From BOG-931 sp963761525 (GTDB taxonomy: Bacteria > Pseudomonadota > Alphaproteobacteria > Rhizobiales > Xanthobacteraceae): a stretch of DNA of 64,000 nucleotides. Shown here piece by piece: positions 15,983 through 24,344 of the stretch. The notes under the pieces are model-generated. The model saw only the letters and a list, made by a program, of their open reading frames with translations. It had not been told where the DNA came from and ran no database searches. Both the position numbers and the translations under genes were made by a program. The stretch covers positions 248,001 to 312,000 of the forward strand of contig CAVXHG010000002.1 in assembly GCA_963761525.1 (NCBI GenBank), read 5' to 3'. How positions within the stretch are numbered: the stretch's first letter is position 1; every line of letters starts with the position of its first letter.

Positions 15983-16882
15983 ATGCTGGATCAGGCTGGA
16001 ACCGCTACCGCTGACGTCGTGGTCAAGGACACGACAACGCAAGCTTTTGTCAAAGACGTCATCGAGGAATCCAAACGCCAGCCCGTGCTGGTCGATTTCT
16101 GGGCGCCATGGTGCGGACCGTGCAAGCAGCTCACGCCTGTCCTCGAGAAGGCGGTGAAGGCAGCCAAGGGCAAGGTCAAACTCGTCAAAATGAACATCGA
16201 CGATCATCCGGCCATTCCCGGCCAGATGGGCATCCAGTCGATCCCGGCTGTGATCGCTTTCGTCAACGGCCAGCCCGCCGATGGCTTCATGGGTGCACTG
16301 CCCGAGAGCCAGGTGACGGCATTCCTGGAGCGGCTCACCAAGGACCGCATTGGTGGCGAAGCGCAGGATCTGCTGAAAGCCGCCGATGCTGCGCTCGCTG
16401 AAGGCGATGCCGCGGGAGCGGCAGCGATGTACAGCGAACTTCTCGCCGAGGAGGGTGACAACGTCCCGGCGCTGGCAGGTCTGGCGCGCTGCTATGTCGA
16501 AACCGGCGCGCTCGATCAGGCCAAGCAGACGCTGGCGATGATTCCCGAGGCGAAGCAGAACGATGCTGCGGTCGCTGCTGCGCGTGCCGCCCTCGAGCTT
16601 GCCGAGCAGAGCCAGAACGTTGGACCAGTCAACGAGCTTGAGCAGAAAGTCGCCGCCAATCCGCTTGATCATCAGGCGCGCTTCGATCTGGCGCTCGCGC
16701 TCAACGGCCAAGGCCAGCGCGCCGAAGCGCTTGATCACTTGATCGCCATCGTCAAACGCGACCGTAAATGGAACGACGACGGCGCGCGCAAGCAGCTCGT
16801 GCAATTCTTCGAAGCCTGGGGTCCGGCGGACGAGGCGACTATCGAAGGCCGCAGACGGCTGTCGTCGATATTGTTTGCGTAA
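15983..16882 (+). CDS. Thioredoxin-TPR protein (CnoX/YbbN-like co-chaperedoxin)
   Basis: The 299-residue product joins an N-terminal thioredoxin domain, with the active site FWAPWCGPCKQL (Cys44, Cys47) and the cis-proline loop SIPAVIAF, to a C-terminal TPR-like region (from about residue 125). Escherichia coli CnoX has the same architecture and protects proteins from overoxidation, but its first cysteine is lost; here both cysteines are kept, as in the redox-active alphaproteobacterial members. It is followed by the LON-domain gene in the same orientation. Confidence 0.9.
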   Translation: MLDQAGTATADVVVKDTTTQAFVKDVIEESKRQPVLVDFWAPWCGPCKQLTPVLEKAVKAAKGKVKLVKMNIDDHPAIPGQMGIQSIPAVIAFVNGQPADGFMGALPESQVTAFLERLTKDRIGGEAQDLLKAADAALAEGDAAGAAAMYSELLAEEGDNVPALAGLARCYVETGALDQAKQTLAMIPEAKQNDAAVAAARAALELAEQSQNVGPVNELEQKVAANPLDHQARFDLALALNGQGQRAEALDHLIAIVKRDRKWNDDGARKQLVQFFEAWGPADEATIEGRRRLSSILFA

Positions 16883-16900
16883 CGGACAGCTTAGGATTCT

Positions 16901-16926
16901 CCAAAATCGAGCTTGCTCGATTTTGG
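16901..16926. terminator. Hairpin after the thioredoxin gene
   Basis: CCAAAATCGAGC-TT-GCTCGATTTTGG is a perfect 12-bp stem with a 2-nt loop. It lies 18 bp after the stop and has only a weak T-run following, so a terminator is likely but not certain. Confidence 0.55.
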
Positions 16927-16942
16927 TTGGCGCCTCGGCCGG

Positions 16943-16983
16943 CATCGTTCGAGGCTCGCGCTTCGCGCGAGCACCTCAGGATG
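16943..16983. repeat. Dispersed palindrome ending CCTCAGGATGA
   Basis: CATCGTTCGAGGCTCGCGC-TTC-GCGCGAGCACCTCAGGATG is an imperfect palindrome. Elements with ends like CATCCTTCGAG and CTCAGGATGA are repeated between genes in many Hyphomicrobiales genomes (established knowledge). It lies directly upstream of the LON-domain gene. Confidence 0.6.
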
Positions 16984-17009
16984 ACGGGGCACTTTGAGTG
17001 GAGTGCGAC

Positions 17010-17687
17010 ATGCCGATGAATGTGGCCTACCGCGGCCCTGACGATCTTCCGAGCGTCATTGCGGTATTCCCGCTGGCGGGCGCGTTGCTGTTGCCGCGCG
17101 GGCAGATGCCGCTCAATATCTTTGAGCCACGCTATCTGGCGATGATCGATGATACGCTGCGTTCAAGCCATCGCCTGATCGGCATGATTCAGCCAGATCC
17201 GGCACATCCCGGCGCGAATGAGAACAAGCCGCATCTGTTTCAGATCGGCTGTATTGGGCGGCTTACGCAGTTCGCCGAAAGCGGCGACGGCCGCTATCTG
17301 ATCCAGCTGACCGGCGTGTCCCGTTTCCGCATCGAGGAAGAGCTTCCGGTTGTAACTTTATATCGTCAGTGCAAGGTGACCTTTCAGCCGTTTGCCGACG
17401 ACTTCAAAGCGCGCAAAGGCGAAGACGAAGTCGATCGCAAATCGCTGCTCCGCGCGCTGACGTCGTTCCTTAAAGCGAACAATCTCAAAGCCGATTGGGA
17501 TGGCATCGAGAACGCTCCCAACGAAGCGCTGGTCAATGCGCTGGCGATGATGTCGCCCTACGATGCCGCCGAGAAACAGGCGATGCTGGAAGCGCCGGAC
17601 CTGAAAACACGCGCCGAAATCCTGATCGCCATTACCGAGATCGAACTCGCCAAAACCAGTACGTCGGGCGAGACGCCACTACAATGA
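17010..17687 (+). CDS. LON peptidase N-terminal (substrate-binding) domain protein
   Basis: The product is about 225 residues and has only the LON substrate-binding domain: VIAVFPLAGALLLPRGQMPL, NIFEPRYLAMIDDTL, GRLTQFAESGDGRYLIQLTG. No AAA or Ser-Lys protease domain follows, so it is not a protease itself. I prefer the ATG at 17010 over the upstream GTG at 16998. It lies just upstream of the Trm112-like gene, with thioredoxin-TPR before it; this trio is common in Rhizobiales. Confidence 0.9.
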   Translation: MPMNVAYRGPDDLPSVIAVFPLAGALLLPRGQMPLNIFEPRYLAMIDDTLRSSHRLIGMIQPDPAHPGANENKPHLFQIGCIGRLTQFAESGDGRYLIQLTGVSRFRIEEELPVVTLYRQCKVTFQPFADDFKARKGEDEVDRKSLLRALTSFLKANNLKADWDGIENAPNEALVNALAMMSPYDAAEKQAMLEAPDLKTRAEILIAITEIELAKTSTSGETPLQ

Positions 17688-17709
17688 GATCAGAAATTGG
17701 AGATGTTTG

Positions 17710-17898
17710 ATGTCTGACCGCCCCCCCGACAGCGTCGATCCAAAGCTTCTGGAAATCCTGGTCTGTCCGTTGACCAAGACGCCGCTTGAATACGATGCGG
17801 AGAAGCAGGAGTTGATCTCGCGCGCGGCCAAGCTCGCCTTCCCGATCCGCGATGGCATCCCGATCATGTTGGCCGACGAAGCCCGCCGGCTGGATTGA
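17710..17898 (+). CDS. Trm112-family/UPF0434 small protein
   Basis: The 62-residue product (from ATG at 17710) carries the Trm112-like motif LLEILVCPLTKTPLEYDAEK and FPIRDGIPIMLADEAR. In eukaryotes and archaea Trm112 activates methyltransferases; the bacterial role is less clear. Only one Cys is present, so the zinc site of the full family is not complete. GGAG lies 8 bp before the start. Confidence 0.88.
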   Translation: MSDRPPDSVDPKLLEILVCPLTKTPLEYDAEKQELISRAAKLAFPIRDGIPIMLADEARRLD

Positions 17899-17927
17899 CA
17901 TTCATTTCGTAACGCTTCTCCATCGTC

Positions 17928-17950
17928 ACCCCCGGGCTTGGCCCGGGGGT
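17928..17950. repeat. Palindrome ACCCCCGGGC/GCCCGGGGGT
   Basis: Perfect 10-bp arms with a TTG loop lie 29 bp after the Trm112-like gene. It may terminate that transcript, but the sequence is also that of a common intergenic repeat. Confidence 0.55.
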
Positions 17951-18007
17951 CCATGTTGACGTGCAGAGCAAGCGGCGTTGCCGTTTGGAATTGGCGGGAG
18001 GAATACC

Positions 18008-18634
18008 GTGATCAAAATCTGGGGCCGAAATACATCGTCGAACGTGCAGAAGGCGATGTGGGCAATCGCCGAGATCGGTTTGCCGCACGAGCGCATCGAT
18101 GTCGGCGGCGCTTTCGGCAAAAACCGCGAGGCCGCGTACCTCGCGATGAATCCCAACGGCCTGGTGCCGACGCTTGAGGAAGAAGATGGCTTCCTGCTGT
18201 GGGAATCGAATTCGATCGTGCGCTATCTCGCCGCCAAGCATAAATCGACGGTACTCGAACCGGCCGACCTGAAGGCCCGTGCACTCGCCAGCAAATGGAT
18301 GGACTGGCAATTGTCGGTCTGCGGACCCACGATTACGCCGGTGTTCTGGGGTTTGATCCGCACGCCGCCTGAAAAACGCGACCTCGCTGCGATCGAGGCG
18401 GGCAAAAAGGCGACGACAGCGTCGTTTGTGATGGTGGACGAACAGCTTGGTAAAACCGGATACCTTGCCGGCGATGCTTTCTCCTACGGCGACATCCCCG
18501 TCGGCGTCATGGCCTATCGCTACCGGCAACTGGTGCCGGATCGTCCGCCGCTGAAGAACTTCGAGCGTTGGTATGCCGCGATCTCGTCGCGGAAAGCGTT
18601 CAAGGATCAGGTTGGCGCGGTGCCACTGTCGTAA
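18008..18634 (+). CDS. Glutathione S-transferase family protein
   Basis: The product is 208 residues with a thioredoxin-like N-terminal domain (IKIWGRNTSSNVQKAMWAIA, then NPNGLVPTLEEEDGFLLWES with the cis-Pro and the Glu-Ser pair that bind glutathione) and an all-helical C-terminal domain (YLAGDAFSYGDIPVG). The Ser/Asn in RNTSSN suggests a theta/beta-like class. I chose the GTG at 18008 because GGGAGGAA lies 6 bp upstream. Substrate unknown. Confidence 0.9.
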   Translation: MIKIWGRNTSSNVQKAMWAIAEIGLPHERIDVGGAFGKNREAAYLAMNPNGLVPTLEEEDGFLLWESNSIVRYLAAKHKSTVLEPADLKARALASKWMDWQLSVCGPTITPVFWGLIRTPPEKRDLAAIEAGKKATTASFVMVDEQLGKTGYLAGDAFSYGDIPVGVMAYRYRQLVPDRPPLKNFERWYAAISSRKAFKDQVGAVPLS

Positions 18635-18661
18635 ACGTCATTCCGGGGCCGATCTACTCGT

Positions 18662-18747
18662 CGTCATGGCCGGACTTGTTCCGGCCATGACGATTCATGA
18701 GGCAAGATCGTGCATCCAAAACGAGATCGCCGGGACAAGCCCGGCGA
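18662..18747. repeat. Two palindromes of a GGAC/GTCC repeat type
   Basis: CGTCATGGCCGGA-CTTGT-TCCGGCCATGACG (18662-18692) is a perfect 13-bp hairpin. TCGCCGGG-ACAAG-CCCGGCGA (18727-18747) is a second with an 8-bp stem. Both carry an inner (G)GGAC(T)AAG-type loop. They lie between the convergent GST and aminotransferase genes and may serve as terminators. Confidence 0.7.
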
Positions 18748-18775
18748 TGACATCCGCGAAAGGGGTTGCGGATAA

Positions 18776-19984
18776 TTACTCCGCCGCGGCGCGGGCCCCG
18801 GCAGAATGTGCGGAGATGAGATAATCCATCGCTGCCTGCACGCCGCCCTTCTTGTGCGGGATGCCGGCCAGCGCCAGCGTCATCTCGGTGATCGCCAGTG
18901 CGCCGACGATCGTGCCGTCGTTGGTGTCGCCGAGATGGCCGATGCGGAAATATTTCTTGGCGTAGGGACCGAAACTCGCTCCGTAAGAAATATTGAATGT
19001 ATCGAGCGCCAGCGCACGGAAGGCGTCGGCGTCATGGCCTTCCGGGAGCAACACCGCGGTGACGGTCGGAGAATAAAATTTCGGGTCGCGGCACAGGATT
19101 TCGAGCCCCCATGTGCGCACCGCGCGCCGTGTCGCCTCGGCAAGCCGGTCGTGGCGAGCGAAAACATTGTCGAGGCCTTCCTCGTGCAGCATGTCGATTG
19201 CGACCGCGAGGCCCTGAATCATGTTGGTCGCCGGGGTATAGGGGAAGAAGCCGACCTTGTTCATGTTGAGCATGTCGTCCCAGGCGAAGAACGACTTCGG
19301 CAGCTTCGAGGTCTTCGACGCCGCCAGCGCCTTGTCGCTCACCGCGTTGAACGACATGCCGGGCGGCAGCATCAGGCCCTTCTGCGCGCCGCCGATGGTG
19401 ACATCGACGCCCCATTCATCGTGCCGGTAGTCGGTCGATGCCAGCGACGAGATGGTGTCGACCATCAACAACGCCGGATGGCCGGCTGCGTTGATTGCTT
19501 TACGGATACCATCGATCGGCGTCAGGCACCCGGTTGCAGTCTCGTTGTGCAGCACGCACACCGCCTTGATCTCGTGTGCCTTGTCCTTGCGGAGGTGCTC
19601 TTCGATCGCGGCGGCATCGGCGCCAGTGCGCCAGTCGCCCTTGATGATTTCTGGTTTGAGGCCGAGCTTTTCGGCCATGGTCTTCCACAGCGACGCAAAC
19701 TGGCCGGTTTCGAACATCAGCACGCGATCGCCGGCCGACAGCGTGTTGACCAGTGCCGCTTCCCAGGCGCCGGTGCCGGTCGCGGTATAGATAATGACCG
19801 GATTGGTGGTCTTGAAAATCGACTTGATGCCGTCGAGGCAGCGCTTGGCGAGCTTGGAGAACTCCGGGCCGCGATGATCGATCAGCGGCGTGTCGATCGC
19901 ACGCAGCACGCGGTCCGGTACTGGCGTCGGGCCCGGAATCTGCAGGAAATGACGCCCGGCGGCGCGCGAAGCATTCTGCGGCAT
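18776..19984 (-). CDS. Serine-glyoxylate aminotransferase (class V)
   Basis: This PLP enzyme transfers the amino group of serine to glyoxylate, giving hydroxypyruvate and glycine; it belongs to the serine cycle or to glyoxylate detoxification. The 402-residue product starts with FLQIPGPTPVPDRVLRA, has TATGTGAWEAALVNTLSAGD around the cofactor phosphate and the PLP lysine Lys202 in GGAQKGLMLPPGMSF. It diverges from the FAD/Fe-S dehydrogenase, so glycolate or D-lactate oxidation and glyoxylate transamination could be co-regulated. Alanine- or purine-related aminotransferases of the same class are the main alternative. Confidence 0.88.
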   Translation of the reverse strand: MPQNASRAAGRHFLQIPGPTPVPDRVLRAIDTPLIDHRGPEFSKLAKRCLDGIKSIFKTTNPVIIYTATGTGAWEAALVNTLSAGDRVLMFETGQFASLWKTMAEKLGLKPEIIKGDWRTGADAAAIEEHLRKDKAHEIKAVCVLHNETATGCLTPIDGIRKAINAAGHPALLMVDTISSLASTDYRHDEWGVDVTIGGAQKGLMLPPGMSFNAVSDKALAASKTSKLPKSFFAWDDMLNMNKVGFFPYTPATNMIQGLAVAIDMLHEEGLDNVFARHDRLAEATRRAVRTWGLEILCRDPKFYSPTVTAVLLPEGHDADAFRALALDTFNISYGASFGPYAKKYFRIGHLGDTNDGTIVGALAITEMTLALAGIPHKKGGVQAAMDYLISAHSAGARAAAE

Positions 19985-20098
19985 TGTCGAAAACTCCTAT
20001 GGACGGAAGGTATGCCCCGGCGGCGCATGTCCAAGGCGCTCGCGGCTTGCCGGGTTGAATAGCGAATGCGACATTCGGGTCAAGTCCCGCTATGTCAC

Positions 20099-20116
20099 GC
20101 CTTGCGAAAGCGAGGC
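20099..20116. repeat. GC-GAAA-GC hairpin in the divergent region
   Basis: GCCTTGC-GAAA-GCGAGGC has a 7-bp stem with one G-T pair and the same plan as the hairpin at 3156-3173. It lies between the divergent aminotransferase and dehydrogenase genes. Confidence 0.5.
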
Positions 20117-20217
20117 ATCCAGTCAACGCAAGCCGCAAAACAAGGGCATAAGTATCGGCGAACGCTGAATCATTCGCTTAGGGTGAATGATGACCAAAAG
20201 GGGCATGGAGGAAATAC

Positions 20218-23127
20218 GTGCCAGCATTGTTGATGCCCGCGCTGGAACGGCGACTCAAGGCGGAGCAGGTGGGCGAGGTCCACTTCGATGCCTTCGCCCG
20301 TGGGCGCTATGCCACGGACGCCTCGCATTATCAGGTCATGCCACTCGGGGTGGTGGTGCCGCGCACGATGGCGGAGGCCGAACGGGCCATCACGATCTGC
20401 CGTGCCGAAGGCGTGCCAGTGACGCCGCGTGGCGGCGGCACGTCGCAGGCCGGCCAGACCATCAATGAGTCGCTGGTGATCGATTGCTCGCGCCACCTCG
20501 ACAACCTGCTTGAACTTGATACCGCCGGCCGGCGCTGCGTGGTGCAGCCGGGCATCGTGCTCGACGAACTCAACCGCAAACTGAAATCATCCGGGCTTTG
20601 GTTTCCGGTCGACATATCGACCGCATCGCGCGCCACCATTGGCGGCATGACCGGCAACAATTCGTGCGGCGCGCGCTCGCTGCGTTATGGCAATACGCGC
20701 GAAAACGTTTTGTCCATTGATGCTGTGCTGCCGGACGGGACGCACGCCCATTTCGGCCGTTTGGGCGACAGCAAGGTGGACGTGCCGGGTGATCTGGTGC
20801 GCGATCTTCTGGCGATTGCTGCGCGCGAGGCCAATGAAATCGAGCGGCGTTTCCCGAAAGTGCAGCGCCGGGTCGGCGGCTATAATCTCGATGCCCTGGT
20901 GCCCGGGCGCAACGATATCAATCTCGCCCATATTCTTGTCGGCTCCGAAGGCACGCTGGCGTTCTCGACCGGGATCGAGCTGAAATTGTCGCCGCTTCTT
21001 GGCCGGCGCGCGGTCGGCGCTTGCCACTTCGGCAGCTTCCACGAAGCGATGAAAGCGGCGCAGCATATCGTCAAGCTTGGACCGATCGCGGTTGAGCTGA
21101 TCGACCGCACCATGCTGGGTCTTGCAGCCGAGATCGCGATGTTCAAGCCCACGGTCGCGGCCTTCTTGCGCGGCGATCCCGAAGCAATTCTGTTCGTCGA
21201 ATTCGCCGAAGAGGACTGGGCTGAGAATTTGCGCCGGCTGAAGCAGCTCGCTGAACTGCTCGGCGATCTCGGTATCTCCTGGAATGGCAACGGCGCGCAC
21301 TGGGGTGGCGTCATCGAGGTGCTGGATCCAAAGCTGCAAACCGGCATCAACGAGATGCGCACTGCCGGCCTCAACATCATGATGTCGATGAAAGAGGCCG
21401 GTAAGCCGGTGTCTTTCGTTGAAGACTGCGCCGTTCCGCTCGAGCATCTGGCCGATTACACGGCGCGGCTCACCGACGTGTTCGAGAAAAATGGCACGCG
21501 CGGCACCTGGTATGCGCATGCAGCGGTCGGCTGCCTGCACGTTCGCCCGGTGCTCAACCTGCGGCTGGAAAAAGACGTGCACGCAATGCGCGCCATCGCC
21601 GAAGAGGCGTTCGCGATGGTGCGCGAGTACAAGGGCTCGCATTCGGGCGAACATGGCGACGGTATCGTTCGCTCGGAATTCCATGAGAAGATGTTCGGCG
21701 GCGAACTGGTTCAAGCCTTCGAGGAAGTAAAGGACCGCTTCGATCCGCAAAATTTGTTCAATCCCGGCAAGATCGTCCGCGCGCCGAAATTCGATGACCG
21801 CTCGCTGTTGCGCTACGCGCCTGGCTACCACGCCGAAGCGATGACGACCGTACTCGACTGGTCCGCCTACTCCGGCGAAGGCAGCGGATTCCAGGGCGCG
21901 GTCGAAATGTGTAACAACAATGGCGCCTGCCGCACGCTTGCCGGCGGCGTCATGTGCCCGAGCTATCGCGTCACCCGTGAGGAACGCGACGTGACGCGTG
22001 GCCGCGCCAATACGCTTCGCCTTGCGATCACCGGCCAGCTCGGTGCCGACGCCCTTACGTCGGATGCCATGGCCGAGACGCTGGAACTTTGCGTTTCCTG
22101 CAAGGCTTGCCGGCGCGAATGCCCGACCGGTGTCGACATGGCGCGCATGAAGATCGAAGTGCTGCGTGCGCGGGCCGAGAAGCTCGGACTATCGCTCCAT
22201 GACAAGCTGGTCGGCTATCTACCGCATTACGCTCCGATAGCGGCGCGCTATCCTTGGCTGATGAATCTGCGCGATCGTTTACCGGGCGCGGCGAAGTTAT
22301 CCGAAGCAATCGCCGGCTTCAGCGCGCAGCGCAGCCTGCCGAAGTGGCGTTCCGATTGGTTCAGGGACGCCAATGCCGGACCGGAGACCGGTCGTGACGT
22401 CGTGCTGTTTGCTGACACATTCAATCGCTATTTCGAGCCGGAAAATCTGGAAGCCGCAAGCGCCGTGCTGGCGGCGGCAGGCTATCGTGTCCGTTTCGCC
22501 GCCCCACGCGAGGGAGAGAGATCGCTGTGCTGCGGCCGAACCTTTCTGGCGGTCGGTTTGGTCGATGAAGCCCGTCGTGAGATCGAACGCACGCTGGCGG
22601 CGCTGGCCCCATTTATCGCAAACGGTATTCCGATCATCGGCCTCGAGCCGAGTTGTTTGTTCAGTTTCCGCGATGAAATCCCGGCGCTAATCAAAAGCGA
22701 TACCGCCAGGAAAGTTGCCGATCAGGCGGTGTTGTTCGAGGAGTTTCTGGCTGCGGAGGCGAAAGCCGGCAAGCTCGGTGTCGCGTTCAAGTCTGCAAAA
22801 AAGCGCGCGCTGCTGCACGGCCATTGTCACCAAAAATCCTTCGACGTCATGCCGGCCGTACAGGCGGCGCTCAAACTCGTTCCTGACCTGGAGGTGGAAC
22901 CGATCGAGTCGAGCTGCTGCGGCATGGCAGGCTCCTTCGGCTATCACACCGATACGATCGAGGTTTCTCGCGCCATGGGTGAACTGTCGCTGCTGCCTGC
23001 GGTGCGTAAGGCGTCCGCTGACGACATTGTCATCGCTGACGGAACGTCATGCCGTCATCAGATCAGGGATGGTGCGGGCCGGGAGGCGATGCACGTCGCC
23101 CGCGTATTGGCCGAACATCTGGAATAG
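20218..23127 (+). CDS. FAD-linked oxidase fused to Fe-S/CCG reductase (D-lactate/glycolate dehydrogenase type)
   Basis: The 969-residue product fuses a GlcD-like flavoprotein with a GlcF-like iron-sulfur protein. The PCMH-type FAD site is VTPRGGGTSQAGQTINESLV (around residue 65) and IGGMTGNNSCGARSLRYGNT. The FAD C-terminal domain follows, with GEHGDGIVRSEF. Two cysteine clusters come next: CNNNGACRTLAGGVMCPSY (from residue 565) and CVSCKACRRECPTG (from residue 625). Two CCG motifs lie at residues about 771 and 900. It likely passes electrons from a 2-hydroxyacid to the quinone pool. GTG start with GGAGGAAATAC upstream. Confidence 0.9.
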   Translation: MPALLMPALERRLKAEQVGEVHFDAFARGRYATDASHYQVMPLGVVVPRTMAEAERAITICRAEGVPVTPRGGGTSQAGQTINESLVIDCSRHLDNLLELDTAGRRCVVQPGIVLDELNRKLKSSGLWFPVDISTASRATIGGMTGNNSCGARSLRYGNTRENVLSIDAVLPDGTHAHFGRLGDSKVDVPGDLVRDLLAIAAREANEIERRFPKVQRRVGGYNLDALVPGRNDINLAHILVGSEGTLAFSTGIELKLSPLLGRRAVGACHFGSFHEAMKAAQHIVKLGPIAVELIDRTMLGLAAEIAMFKPTVAAFLRGDPEAILFVEFAEEDWAENLRRLKQLAELLGDLGISWNGNGAHWGGVIEVLDPKLQTGINEMRTAGLNIMMSMKEAGKPVSFVEDCAVPLEHLADYTARLTDVFEKNGTRGTWYAHAAVGCLHVRPVLNLRLEKDVHAMRAIAEEAFAMVREYKGSHSGEHGDGIVRSEFHEKMFGGELVQAFEEVKDRFDPQNLFNPGKIVRAPKFDDRSLLRYAPGYHAEAMTTVLDWSAYSGEGSGFQGAVEMCNNNGACRTLAGGVMCPSYRVTREERDVTRGRANTLRLAITGQLGADALTSDAMAETLELCVSCKACRRECPTGVDMARMKIEVLRARAEKLGLSLHDKLVGYLPHYAPIAARYPWLMNLRDRLPGAAKLSEAIAGFSAQRSLPKWRSDWFRDANAGPETGRDVVLFADTFNRYFEPENLEAASAVLAAAGYRVRFAAPREGERSLCCGRTFLAVGLVDEARREIERTLAALAPFIANGIPIIGLEPSCLFSFRDEIPALIKSDTARKVADQAVLFEEFLAAEAKAGKLGVAFKSAKKRALLHGHCHQKSFDVMPAVQAALKLVPDLEVEPIESSCCGMAGSFGYHTDTIEVSRAMGELSLLPAVRKASADDIVIADGTSCRHQIRDGAGREAMHVARVLAEHLE

Positions 23128-23136
23128 GCAAAGTTG

Positions 23137-24222
23137 CTAAGCGGCGCCGTTGCTGTCGGCTTTGTTCAATCTGGCGTAAGACTGATCGAGCGCATGGGTC
23201 ATCTCGCTCGCGAGCCGCAGATCATGCGGGCTCTGCTGGATCATGGTTTTGTGCCCGCCCGTCATTTGCACGACGTCCAGCCCATCTCCGAACAACTCGG
23301 ACCAGCCGAGTGCATGATCGGGCGCCGGCGTAGGGCAATCCTCCGCCCGGTCGGCACGAAAAACGACGCCGTGCGCACTGAGCTTGTGCAGCCGATAATT
23401 TCGCAGCGAATTGGCATAGATGCGCTCGATGAGCCCCCAATGTAGCGGACGCCCAAGGGTATCGAGCTTCGTTGTGAGCTTGCCCGGGTCGCCCATGACT
23501 GCAAGCTGAAATTGCAGTTTAGCCAGTCCGCCGACTGTGAACAGTGACCACCATGCCACCGTCCATGAATTTGCGAGCTTTGCGGCAAGCGATTGTGATG
23601 TGTCGGTTGGCGAAGCGCGGCGCCAGGTTTCGCGCAGGCTTTTCCACGTGGCACTGTACCAGGATGGATATTCCGCGGGTGTATCGAGTAGCATCACGGT
23701 GTCTACGCCGGTGCCGAGCGCCTGCAATTGATGCGCCGCTTCAAATGCGATGTTGCCGTTGAACGAATATCCGATCAGCACGCACGGCGACGAGCCGGCG
23801 TGAGCGCGGATCGCCGCAACATAAGGCGCGACCAGTTGCTCCAGGCTTGGGCAGGCTACGGTATCGTTGGCGATGGCGGCATCGTGCCATTCTGACGGCC
23901 ACGCGATCTCGACCGCGTGCACCGACTGTTCCGAAGATATCAGTTGAGCGAGATGAAATTCGAACAGGCCGGCGCCGATGAAGTACACGGGCGTTGTGCC
24001 CACGCCCGGCTTGAGCTGGACCACCAGAGGCCGCCGCGCGGCATTAAGCGGCTCGCGCTTGCCGATGTGTTTCGCGGCGCCGATGATCCCGGTCCACAGG
24101 ACGGCGCGCGCCTCTTCGGACGCGGTGCGCGAATTTCCAGGAGCGGCTTCGTTCTGACTATAGGCGTCGATCGCCGACATTTTCTTCGTAGGCTCTACGA
24201 TTTCACCTTGCCTGATAGTCAC
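23137..24222 (-). CDS. Stand-alone thioesterase-domain alpha/beta hydrolase
   Basis: The 361-residue product resembles the thioesterase domain of polyketide and nonribosomal peptide synthases: PVYFIGAGLFEFHLAQLISS, then IGYSFNGNIAF with Ser153, and GGHKTMIQ with His324. The first 65 residues are not conserved and probably disordered. The longest start is GTG at 24222; ATG at 24180 is an alternative. No synthase is in the window, so a carrier-protein partner would have to be elsewhere. It could be a type II proofreading thioesterase or an unrelated acyl hydrolase. Confidence 0.8.
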   Translation of the reverse strand: MTIRQGEIVEPTKKMSAIDAYSQNEAAPGNSRTASEEARAVLWTGIIGAAKHIGKREPLNAARRPLVVQLKPGVGTTPVYFIGAGLFEFHLAQLISSEQSVHAVEIAWPSEWHDAAIANDTVACPSLEQLVAPYVAAIRAHAGSSPCVLIGYSFNGNIAFEAAHQLQALGTGVDTVMLLDTPAEYPSWYSATWKSLRETWRRASPTDTSQSLAAKLANSWTVAWWSLFTVGGLAKLQFQLAVMGDPGKLTTKLDTLGRPLHWGLIERIYANSLRNYRLHKLSAHGVVFRADRAEDCPTPAPDHALGWSELFGDGLDVVQMTGGHKTMIQQSPHDLRLASEMTHALDQSYARLNKADSNGAA

Positions 24223-24344
24223 CTCTATCCGGGCATGTCCGCTTTAAATCAGCGCGCCGAACAAACAAGCTTAACGGTAGTTCATGGTCAACAAAACCAA
24301 GCGAATTTGTCACACCGCGTTTCAACGATGATAGCGACAACGCG

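Noticed and set aside
18806..20062. 418-codon ORF opposite the aminotransferase
   Set aside because: Antisense shadow of a well-supported class V aminotransferase; Arg/His-rich with no recognisable motif.
20587..21831. 414-codon ORF opposite the FAD/Fe-S dehydrogenase
   Set aside because: Antisense shadow; the sense protein has full cofactor motifs.
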